Shown piece after piece: positions 35,901-47,900 of a DNA stretch of 64,000 nucleotides; within the stretch, counting starts at the first letter, position 1; every line of letters begins with the position of its first letter. The notes under the pieces were generated by a model that was given only the letters and a program-made list of their open reading frames with translations, was not told where the DNA came from and did not search any database. The position numbers and the translations under genes were made by a program. This DNA comes from Candidatus Bipolaricaulota bacterium (GTDB lineage: Bacteria > Bipolaricaulota > Bipolaricaulia > UBA7950 > UBA9294), in the NCBI GenBank assembly GCA_028277345.1, contig JANQGM010000026.1, forward strand, positions 124,001 to 188,000. The letters run 5' to 3'.

Positions 35901-38900
35901 CCGTTCCTATGTGTTCGGACAACATGGCCATCGTGACCATGAAGAACGCGGGAGTCAGTACCCTGTACAACCTTGTGGGCAATGTGACGCTGCCCACAGG
36001 CCTCATTTATCTGGGGAATCCGGAGGTTCAGGTCAATGGCGGCGGCTGGTCGCCAACCGGCGAACCCTCTGTCGCCGGCCAGGTACTCACCTGGACACAA
36101 ACGGAAACGCCAACCTTGGATGAAGCCGATCCCAATGAGGTCATCGAAATTCGTTTCGACTACACGGTGGGATGCGGATTCGAGACGGACGACCTGGAGT
36201 TCCAGGCTTCTTACGAGGACCCGTGTGCCGCGCCTCAGCAATCCAATATCGGCCGCTTTACTATCGGATTGACGCCCGCCGAAGTGCTCGTGGATTTCCG
36301 TCAAGTGAGCCCGGCGCCCGGCGAGGCGCTCGACTGCGGCGGCCAAGCCACCTGGGAGATTGACGTCACCAACGATGGGTCCGTGATCATTCCCGTCGTT
36401 CAAGTTATCGCGACGCTGGATGACGGCCTCACCTTCGTCAGTTCCAGCGGCGATCCCACCTACGGCCCGGCTGATGGAGGCTCCAATACCGGGCAAACCG
36501 TCGTATGGGAACTTGCCAATCTCCCGATCGACGCTGTGGCCACCTTGTCGATGACCGCCGCATCCACAGGTGGAGGATTGGATTGCGAAGCCCTCGATGT
36601 ATTTGTCGACGCATCTTGGGGATGCGGTGCCGTTGATGGAGCCTCGGACACCTTCGATGCCGATTGCACGACGACATCCCCCGCTAGCGCGACGATTTCG
36701 GGGACACGGGAGCCGCCGCTTGACTTGAGCGCCAACCTCTCTCCGGGATCCATCGAGGCATGCGACGACTCCACCACGCTGACGCTGGCCATCCAGAATA
36801 CGGGCACAACGGCCACGACCTCCTACATTGACATGGTGATCGATCTCCCGGCGGAGTTGAGCTACATCCCCGGCAGCACCGAGATCGACTGCGGGGGTGG
36901 TTTCGTCGCGGCGAACGATCCCAACACATCCGGACAGACACTGACCTGGTATGACATCGCCGCGGAAGATGGAGTCAACGATGCCTGCGCCTCCATCCCC
37001 CCCGGCGGAACCGCTCAGCTTCGATTCGACGTCGTCGTCTCGTGCTACTTCACCACCCAGGACATCCCCATCGATGTCCATTTCTACGACTGTTGCGGAC
37101 TGACCCAGTACACCTCGTCAACGTCCGTGTCGCTAACCTCGCTGTTGCCGTCGCTGACCGTCGACAAGTCGCCGGTGAATAGCACGCTGGACTGCTACAA
37201 CGCGGCGGATACGGCCACCTGGACGATCACAGTCGAAAACACGGGAGCGGGAACCGCCGACTGGGTACGCATCACCGATACCCTCGGTTCAGTCCTCGTT
37301 CTCGATGGATCGGACAGCCCAACCGCAGGTCCCGGAATCTCCATGGGCGCCAATGTCGTCGGATGGGAGATCGGGCCGCTTGCCCCGAGCGAATCCTTCA
37401 CCGCCACTGTCACCGCCCACATGATTCAACCTTCGGACAATTGTTCGCTGACTCCCCGGCGCAATACGGCCACCGTGCTGTGGGGGTGCGGCGCCTTCGA
37501 CGGCGATCCCAACACGTCGGGAGAAGCGACATGCGATATCGGTTCGACCGTTCAGGATCAGGCTAACGTACGCATTCCCAATCTCTCGATCGCTTCGTCC
37601 GACATCACGCCGAACTTCACATGTACAGGAGACGGTGTCGCCCCATCATCAGGAACCATCGATGTCGTCGTTCGAAACGATGGTGACGGCGATATCACTT
37701 CCGATTTCGAAGTCACGATCACAGAAACAACCACCGGATACAGCGTGTCCGATCGGTTCACCAACCTCGGAGGCACGCTTCCTCTCTCCGATGGCACGAC
37801 GCAGACGTTGACCTTCAGCAACATCAATATGGGTTGCGCCAACTGCGATTACGCGTTCGTCGTCGCCCTCGACTTCCTCGACGAGATCTGCGAATGCCGC
37901 GAAGACGACAACTTGGCGACGCTCAATGAAACCATTACGCTGCCGGATCTCGTCGTCGATTCCGCCGCGCTATCGGTCACGTGCGCCGGAGACGGGGAAA
38001 TTCGAATCCAGGGACCGGTTACGTTGCGCAACGACGGCTGCGGCGTCCCATTGACCGATGACCTCACCGTCCGCTTCCGCATCTACGACGGCGCAAACTG
38101 CACAGGTAACGAAATCGACACCTTCACCGTTGATTTCACAGGCCTCTCCCTCGCTGCCGGTGGAGGCATCGATCAGGACACCATCGATATCACACGCACG
38201 CTCGCGGCCTGCAACCTGCCGGATTGTCAGCTCTCCATCCGAATCGAGGCCGATGACGGCAATTCGATCTGCGAATGCGACGGCACGAACAACGCGCTCT
38301 GCGCCGGCACCTTTGCCATCGCGACTCCCGATATGACCATCACGGACATCGACTTCAGCCAAGTCACGTGCGTCGCGGACACCCTCTCCGGCGTCGTCCG
38401 CGTCACCGTCGAAAATACCGGGTGCGGCGACTCCGGTCCGTTCGATCTGCGACTTGAGACCGACGGTTGCCTGTCGTTTGCAGACGAAACCGTGGCCAAC
38501 CTCAGCGCGGGCGCCTCGACAACCGTCGACTTCACCATAGCCGGAACTTGGGAGGACTGCGCCGATTGCTCGTGCACTTTCACGGCAACCGTCGATCCGG
38601 ATGGCAATGTCTGCGAGTGCGATGGCGCGAACAACGCGCGTTCCGAACCTTATACATCGGTTCTCCCCGACCTAACAATCTCAGGGGCCGTCGCCTCTCT
38701 TGGATGTGCATCCGATGGAAATGCGACTATCGATGCCGACGTCACCATTGCGAACGCCGGCTGCGCCGACGTAAGCGGTAGCTTCGACATTCGCGTCACC
38801 GTTTACGACGGCGCCAATTGCACAGGCAACGTTGTCGATACGTGGATCGAAACGATCACCGGCGAAACCATCGTCTCCGGTGGATCCCGTGTCATTTCGC

Positions 38901-41900
38901 TCTCTCAGCGCATCCTGGCCCAGTCGCTGTGTGCGGGCGATTGTGGCTACTCCGCGCACTTCGAGGTGGACGCCGGGAATGACATCTGTGAATGCGATGG
39001 CACGAACAACGAATTCTGCCTCTCCTCCATCCCCTCCGAGACACCCGATATCGTGGTAACCGCCGTCGTCCCGTCCATCGACTGTCAAGCAGGGACAGCC
39101 ACCGTCACGGCAACGGTCGGCAATATCGGTTGCGGGGATGCCACCGGCGTCGTCTTCCGGCTAACCAGTTCCGGCTGTGCGCCGACCACCGACAGCGCGC
39201 CCATCGACCTAGCCGCGGGCGCCTCCCAGGACATCGTCTTCTCCTATACGCCGAACTGTTCCGATTGGAACTGCTCGTTTACGGTCACCGCCGACCCGAC
39301 GTCCACGTTGTGCGAGTGCGACGGCGACAACGCACTGACCCTCGACCCCTATCCCGGAATCGGCTCGATTGGCGATCGCGTTTGGTTCGATACCGATGCA
39401 GGTGGAGACCAAGATCCGGGAGAACTCGGGATCGCAAACGTCACCGTCATTCTGGAAGCCGATCTCGATGGGGACGACCTCATCGACTACACGACGGAGA
39501 CGACGACGGATGCGAATGGTGAGTACCTGTTTGACGATCTTCCGGCCGGCGACTATACGATTACTGTCGACGACACCACCCTCCCTGAGGGCATGGGCCA
39601 GACCTACGACTATGACGGTCTCGGCACGCCTCACGCATCGGATTACACGCTGGGCGAAAACGAACACAATCGGGAACAGGACTTCGGCTATCGAGGCCTC
39701 GGCTCGATTGGCGACTACGTCTGGATCGACGCCAATGCCGACGGTGTTCAAGACCCGTCCGAAGAGGGCATTGCGGGCGTCACGGTGACGTTGGAGGGCG
39801 ACCTCAACGGCGATGGGATCAACGAGACCCTGACCACGACCACCGATGCCGACGGCCTTTATCTGTTCGACATCCTTCCCGCAGGACCGTATACGATCAC
39901 GGTGGATGAGACGACGCTACCCGACGGGCTCAGCCAAACCTACGATGATGACGGACTCGGCAGTCCGCACACCTCCGACTACACGCTGGGGGCAGGCGAA
40001 CACAATCGGGAACAGGATTTCGGCTATGCCTCGCCGGCCCTGTCCGTTGACAAGGTGATCGCCGACATTCTCAGAAACGGTGTCTCGATTGGGAACATCA
40101 CCGGCCCGGTCGAACCCGGGGATGTCATCGTCTATCAGTTCGCCATCGAGAACGTCGGACCTGTGCCCGCCTACCACGTCGGCTTCGACGACACACTCCC
40201 CGCCGGCGTTGTCATCGAGACGGACGCTCCGGGAAACGCCGGGAGCTATGTCGTCACGGATCCGGCGGCCAGCGGCTCGCTCGCCCTCTCTGATGGCGCA
40301 ACGATCTTCGACGTTCCTCTCGGCTTGACGGTCAATCCGGGAGAGACGCTGACAGCGACCTTCACGGCGAGGGTGACAAGCAACGTGTCTCAAGGCGACG
40401 ACTTGACCAACACCGCCCACGCCTATGGCGAAGCCGAAGACGGAACGCCGATTCCTCCTGAGAATGCGCTGTTGGGGGACACCAGCGACAGTGATGTCGA
40501 AGACCCGGATGCCGACGATACCGGCATCGTTACCGTCACAGTTCTTCAACCCGCCTTGTCCGTCGACAAGACAATCACCGACATCATGCGCGAAGGGTCG
40601 AGCCTCGGGATCGCCGGCCCCGTACAACCCGGAGATATCGTTCTCTATCGCTTCGTCATCACGAACATCGGCGCCGGAACAGCCTATGATGTCGATTTCA
40701 CCGACACGCTCCCTCCAGGGATGGAAACCCGTGCCGGCGGCACGTTCAGCATCACCTCCCCGGCAACCTCCGGCTCCCTCGGCCTGATAGCGGGGGCCTC
40801 CAGCTTTACGACGGCCATGGATGCCGAAATCGCCGGAGGAGAAGCCTTGAGCGCGGATTTCGGCGCCCTTGTCACCAGCGGGATCGTGCAAGGAACCGAC
40901 CTCGTCAACATCGCCGAAGCATCGGGAATCGATGGCGCGGGAACGGAGATCCCGGACGAGAACGCCGCCCTCGGCGATACCGCTGACGGAGATGTCGAAG
41001 ACCCCGATCCCGACGATACCGGCATTGCCGTCGTCGGCACAGAAGAACCCGCGCTGTCCGTCGACAAGATCATCACCGATATTCTGCGCGGAGGGTCAAG
41101 CATCGGGACAACCGGACCGGTTGAGCCCGGAGACATCGTGTTCTACCGCTATACAATCACCAACGTCGGCCTGGGCACCGCCTACAATGTCGACTTCACC
41201 GACACGCTGCCCACAGGCATGGTGACTGAAACGAATGCTCCAGGACATGCTGGCAGCTACACCGTCACGGATCCCACTGCAAGCGGTTCCTTAGGGTTGG
41301 CGGATGGCGTCGGCATATTTACGACGAGTCTCGCTGCCACCATTTCCGGAGGCGAAGCCCTCACCGCCGACTACACCGTTGTCGTCACCAGCGATATTGA
41401 GCAGGGAACCGATCTCATCAACATCGCCGCAACCACGGGAGAAGACGGCGCGGGGAACCCCATCCCCGGAGAAAACGCCGACCTCGGAGATACGAGCGAT
41501 GGGGACAGCGAAGACCCGGATGCCGACGACACCGGCATCACCATCCTGGCCACCCAGGAACCGGCCCTGACTATCGACAAGCAAATCACCGACGTGATTC
41601 GCGGGGGCAGTTCCATCGGAGTCGTGGAGCCCGTCTTGTACGACGATGTGATCGAATACACAGTCACCATCCGCAACGTCGGTCTGGGAACGGCATACAA
41701 CGTGAACTTCGACGACACCCTCCCCTCCGGCTTGGAGACCGAGGCCCAAGCCCCCGGAACCAGCGGCGCCTACACCGTCTCTGCTCCCGTCGCCAGCGGA
41801 GGGCTGAACGTACCGGATGCCGTGGCCGTCTTCTCCACGTCGATCAACGCCACGCTGGCAGGAGGGGCCACGTTGACGGCTGTGTACACGGTTCGCGTGA

Positions 41901-44900
41901 CCCCGACCGCGCTGCCGGCCGTAGACCTCGTCAATGTGGCTGCCACCTGGGGCCAAGATGGGTTCGGAACGCCCATTCCCGAAGAGAATGCGGCAACCGG
42001 CGACACCTCGGATGACGACGAAGAAGATCCCGATGCCGACGATACCGGCATCGCATCCGTCCGCGTCGGCGCTCCCGCGCTGGTCACACGCAAGTCCGTG
42101 CTCACCATCACGCGGGCGGGAACGGTACTGAACGATACGGGCGTCGAACCGGGGGACATCGTCACCTATGAAGTCGGCGTCGCCAATGTCGGCAACGGCC
42201 CCGCTCAGAGCGTTAATCTCAATGACACGCTTCCCACCGGCTTCGTGTATGAGGGCAACACGGACGCCACCTGGCCGCAGGGAAGCTCATCAGCCGATCC
42301 TTCAGGCATTCCCGGTCCGACGCTCGACTGGCCATTGAATGCCGACTTGGAGCCCGGCGATGAGCTCGTGCTTCGCTACGATGCTCAAGTCACCCCGGAG
42401 ATCGTGCAGGGGGAGCGGTATATCAATGTCATCCGCGCCACGGGAGAGGATGGCGCCGGCCAGCCGATTCCGCCGGACCATCGCTCGATCATCCCTGAAG
42501 ACGACGACCCCGACGATGCAAGCGAAGCAAGCCTGTTGGGCGCCGTCCCCGCGCTTGTCACTGAAAAAACCATCTTGAACATCGTTCGAGACGGACGCTC
42601 GCTCGGCTCGCAGTCCACGGTTCGTGAGCAGGATCGCATTCTTTACCAGCTGCGCATCACCAACGTGGGAGGGGGAACGGCCTATGCCGTCGACGTCACC
42701 GACCAACTGCCCGAGCCCTTTGCCTTCATCGATGACTCGACCCAAGGGCGTTGGCCCTATCGTGTCGGCGTCTATACCCGCAATCCGTCCGGTGCTCCAG
42801 GCCCGACGCTGCTTTGGGATACCGACGCCACGCTTGAAACCAGCGATACCCTTCTGCTCACCTTTGAAGCGCGTGTTGACGGTCCGGTCGACCCGGGCGC
42901 CACATACACGAACATCCTTCGTGCTGAGGGAGAAGATGGTGCTGGGACGCCCATCCCTCCAAATCACGCCAGCGATGTCCCTCAGGACATCGATCCCGAT
43001 GACCGCGACGATGTTTCTCTTACCGGCGTCACCGAGGGCCCTGCCCTGATCACCACGAAACGGGTTACCGATCTCATCCGAGCGGGGAAACCCGTCGCCG
43101 ATGGCCGTATCGAAGAAGGCGACATCATCGAGTACGAGCTGACGGTTCAGAATGTGGGCACAACCACAGCCTATGCGGTCACGATCACCGATCGTCTTCC
43201 CACTGAATTCGGCTACATCGATGACACCAGCAGTGCGACCTGGCCCTTGGGAAGCTCCTTCGACGATCCCTCGGGATTTGGAGAGCTTCGTTGGGGTCTC
43301 GATGCCACCCTGCGACCAGGCGATCGTTTGGTCCTCCAATACATGGTGTTCGTACTGGGTCCCATCTATGACGGCTCCGCCTATACGAACGTCATGCAAG
43401 CAACCGGAGAAGGTCCGGATGGAACGCCGATTCCTCCCGATCAACGCACGGCCGTGCCCTCGGACATCGACCCTGACGATGCTTCCCAAACCACGTTGGT
43501 TGGCCGTTCCGCCTATATCCAGGGAGAAGGCGGCCTCGTCGCGGTGCCCATCCTTCGCAAGACCGCAGAGATCTTGACCGGAAACGTCTGTGAGGCGTGG
43601 AGCGCCTCGGTCGACCGCTTGTGGTTCCAAACGGACATCGCGCTATACGCCGCCTCCGAGTTCGAAGCCTTGCTGGACGCGCCCTCTGGCGCGAGTGTCG
43701 CTCCCGACACGCTGCTACCGACGTGGTGGCGGACGGTTCGCGATGAAACTCAGACCTATGCCCTGAGCAATCTGCTTCAGGTCAACGCCCTTTCGTCGAT
43801 CGGGGTTTCGCTCGCTCATGGCCCGCTCGTCCGCGAGCATGCCGCTGCCTCCGGAGACAGCCCCATTGAAGCGCTGACCGCGCGGCTCGATCAATTGGCC
43901 GCGCGCGCAGGATTGGATGACGCATCGCTCCATCTCCCGCTTCCTCAGGACTGGATCTTCCTCGAAACCGCCGGAGGCGAACCCATCTACAACACCTGGC
44001 TCGACACGGACTTGGGTCCCAGCGGACAATGGACGCTCCTCGATCCGGCCATTCACCCCAGCTCACTGGGAATGGGTTTGGTCAAGCAAACAATGGAGGC
44101 CAAGCGGCTTCTTTCAAGCGCGCAGGCGCTCGATCGTTTTGTCGGATGGGTCATCGTCGACGCCATGGACAACAAGATCGCGTCACTGGACAGCGATCTC
44201 ATGCTCCGCGACTCAACTGCCGCCTACGTGCCTCACCATACGGAATGGGACGATGAGACCGGCTTCTTCACAACCGTCGACCGGGCAAGCGTACTCTTTG
44301 ACCAACTCTCCCTGCTGTGGGGCGTCGCCCGCGTCATCGAATTCGCACAATCCAACGACCTCGCCTGGCCGGCCGGCGAAGCGGATCGCCGCCAGCGGAC
44401 GCTGACGACGGCTCGTGAGCTTTTGCGCGACATCCTCGCGGCACTTGACGCCTACCATCTCTCGGACCGAGGCACGTGGCTCGATCGTGGGGGCCCCGGC
44501 ATCAACGATGCGAACCCCGCCACCACGGTGGACCTCGGGCTGCTTCTCATCGCCCTCGACGCCGCTCGTTCCGTTGTCCAAGACGCGGACCGCGCAACAA
44601 TAGAGTCGTTCGTTCGCACCTCGATCGATGATCTCGTTCGCCGACAAGGAGCGTCCGGCTGGCTCTCTACCTCTGCTGAATCGGAGGAGGGCGCGCCCTG
44701 GGCTCTCACCTCCCAATTGGCAGGCATTCGTGGACTCCTCCTTGGCGCACAACTCCTTTCAGAGCCTAGCCTGATCGATCGGGCCCAGACCGCGTTTGAC
44801 GCCCTCGATCGCGAGCTTTGGATGGATGGCATCGGATCCGGTCTGTATGCCGATCGCGGAACAGAGGAATGGAAAACCACGTGCTATACCCCATTGGAGA

Positions 44901-47900
44901 TCGGCCTGGCGGCTGGCGCACTCCGTGAACTGGCGCACGTCTCGGAGGCTGACCGGACCGCCCATCTGTTGTCGCGACTGAGCGGCTTCATCCGAAGCGT
45001 GGTCGATGAAGCCGCGCTTCAGCTGACCCATGCCGTCCCAGGACGCGATGATTTCGTCGCCTTCGGGGAGGGTCGAATCGCTCCCATCCGTTCGGATGAT
45101 GAGCTGGGACCGCTTGCTCCCGTCCTCCAACAGAGATTGTGCCTGTCGGATCACGCGCCTGACGCCACCTGCGCCGACTGGGCTGTCGAGGATCACGATC
45201 CACGGTATCGTACCGACATTTCCATGTTCGCCGCCTACGTCATTCAGAACCGCCAACCCGCCATCGAAGATGTGGCTGATGCCAATCTCGTCGCCGTGAC
45301 CCAGCACTCAGGATTGGGCATTGCCTTCGATGCGATCCCCGGATTGCAGTCGGCGTTGGAGCGGTTTGCGGCCGCGGCGCCTCACGACGCAGCGCAGCTG
45401 GCGCCGATCGCCATTCCGTATGCAGGCGGAGATCCTCGCTTATCCTCCGGTTCCCTTGCCTGGGATCCAAACGGCTTTGACACCCGCTTCGTGGCTTCGG
45501 CACAAGGGATGACGCTGCTTCGTGAATCGCAGGAATTGGGGCAATGGCTGCAAGTGGACTCGCTCGAGGCCCATGAGCGACTGCATGCCTCCATCTTGTT
45601 GGCATCCATTTTGCAAAAACTGGTCACACTCCAGCAATGGCAAATTGAAGGGCCCGCCGGCATCGATTACATCCCCCATGAAATGGTGCGCAACGAATCA
45701 GAGGCCCTTGCCTGGTCCGTTCTCGATGCGTCGTCCACCCTGTTCGATCAAACGTCCCTGATCTATGGACTCTCCGAAGCCGTCGCCGTTCTCTCTCACC
45801 CTCAGGCCGAAGCGTTGCTCGCCGAGCAGCCGTTCCCATCCGCAGCGTGGCCAGACATCGCTCAGGCATTGCTCGTCGACGTGCTAGAGACGCTTGATGG
45901 CGCGCATCGCGACATCCGTCATGGAGGACTCGTCGATCACACCCGTCCCTCGGGAGGGGTGTGGGTGAAGGACGAGGCCGTCAGTGTGATCGAACTCGGC
46001 CTACTGACAGCCGCCATCGATCGCGCCCTCGTCGTCTTTGGGAGCGATTCCTCGATCGGCCGGCGGCTTGTCGACGTGCTCGATCGAGAGGTCACCTTCC
46101 TGCGAACCGAACTTCTGGATCCCAGCGGCGGCTTCTTCGAAACCTGGCCGCAGTCGAGCCACGAGCCCGCATGCGATCAGCAGACGCTGACGGGGCAGTT
46201 GGCCGGACTGCGGGCGTTGCTTGCTGGAATTGAATGGACGTCCATTCCAGAAGCGGAGGCCTTGCACGCACTACGCCTCATTGACGCTCGTTTCTGGGAT
46301 GCCGATCTACAGATTTACCGAAGGGTGAATGCCAATCTGACGTGGTGCGTGACGCCGCTCGATCTCGGCATCGCCGTGGAATCGCTGTCACTTGCCCGGT
46401 CCCTTGTTGAGACCGCCGAGCGTCGCACTTTGGACACCCGATTGATCGCACATGTCGATCGCCTCCTTGATGCATTGCCGCTGCAGTTGTCGTCCATCCA
46501 TTCCACCCGCCGAGAGTTCGCGATCGGCGAACGCACCTTTGCGCCGGTCTTCGATGCGCGCGTCTGCGTGCGCTCGACCACGCTTCGCGAGGGGCAGGCA
46601 TGGGCGGAACCCGGAGACCGAATCCGCTATACCGTCACTGCCGAGAACGCCACCGAGATGACCTTCACGGCGCTTGAACTCCTAGACCGGCTGCCGGATG
46701 GCGTTCGCTTACTCGCCCTCGACCCTGCCGGCGAGCCGCAGAACGGCAACGTGACGTGGACGTTCGACGAGCTAGCGCCTTCGGAAACGCGAACCTGGCA
46801 GCTTCTTGTCCAGGTGGATGAGGCGGCATCCGACATCGATACGTTCGAGAACTGCGCGACCTTAACCTACTCGGATGAAGGTGGAACCCCCCAACCTCCG
46901 CGCGACGCCTGCGCCACGGTCGAGCGCGTGCCCTCTGATGACGGACTCTCACAGCTTCTTGACACATTGAACGCCGACTATGTCACGGATCAGGCGATGC
47001 ATCTGTCCGCCGCGCTCAGCGACCTCGGCTGCGCCTGGGGCGCAACGTGGGACTATGCCTCCGACGCCAAGAACCTAGCCGATACGAACCTTGGCCTCTT
47101 GCTCGGCGAATCCGGCCTCGGAGTCTCCCTCCTCGCCCTGCCGCAATTCGACGCCATGCCAAGTCGAGAAGACGGGGTCCAGAACTGGATCGATGCCATC
47201 GCGCACGATGCCGGCATCGACTCGCCGCCAGCCTTCGAGAACAGCATCGTTCTCCCGTACGAGTCGGGAACACCGATCCTTCGGAATGACGGCACGTTGT
47301 CTCCCGAATCGGAGGTCATTACGCCGGCAGCGCTCGGATGGACGTTGGCGCGGGAAGCGCAATACGTCAAGTCCTGCCACCCCATTGACACCACGATCGC
47401 CACGTTTGCCGTTGCCTGGACCCAGCAACTTCTCGCCGAACAGCTCGCATGGATTGCTGAGCAGATTGAGGCCATCGACGCATCCGCCCCGTATCTTGTA
47501 CAGGAGATTCGCGCGACAGAAACGCCCGACCGCACCGAGTACGGCATAAGCGACCCGAGGAGCACCGTCTATGGTCAAGCCTCCTTGTTGATCGGCCTTC
47601 TCCAAGTCGCTCAAACCGAAGCGTTGGATTCTCGAACCCGTCGTCTCGCCGAGCAGATCGCCGAAGATACCTTGGATCAACTCCTACGCCATTGGGATGG
47701 AGAGCAGGCCGCGTTCATCGGTCCCCTTGAGTCCGACGCGCCGCCGGTGAGGGCCGCCTGGTCCGATCAGGCCATTGCCAGCCGTGCGCTCGCCGAGGCC
47801 ATGGAAGCGTTTACGAGGCAGCGGAACGCGCTCCGCGAGGTCCTTCGAGCCTTGTCTGCTGAGGCCACACGCCAAGGCGCAGAACGTTGGGGAAGCGAGG

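Noticed and set aside
35456..37081. 541-codon open frame on the minus strand inside the giant gene
   Set aside because: Antisense to conserved DUF11 repeats; long open antisense frames arise from the repetitive, GC-rich codons. No ribosome site or recognisable domain.
42302..43630. 442-codon minus-strand open frame inside the giant gene
   Set aside because: Same cause as the other antisense frames; composition is not protein-like and the plus-strand frame is a continuous repeat protein.
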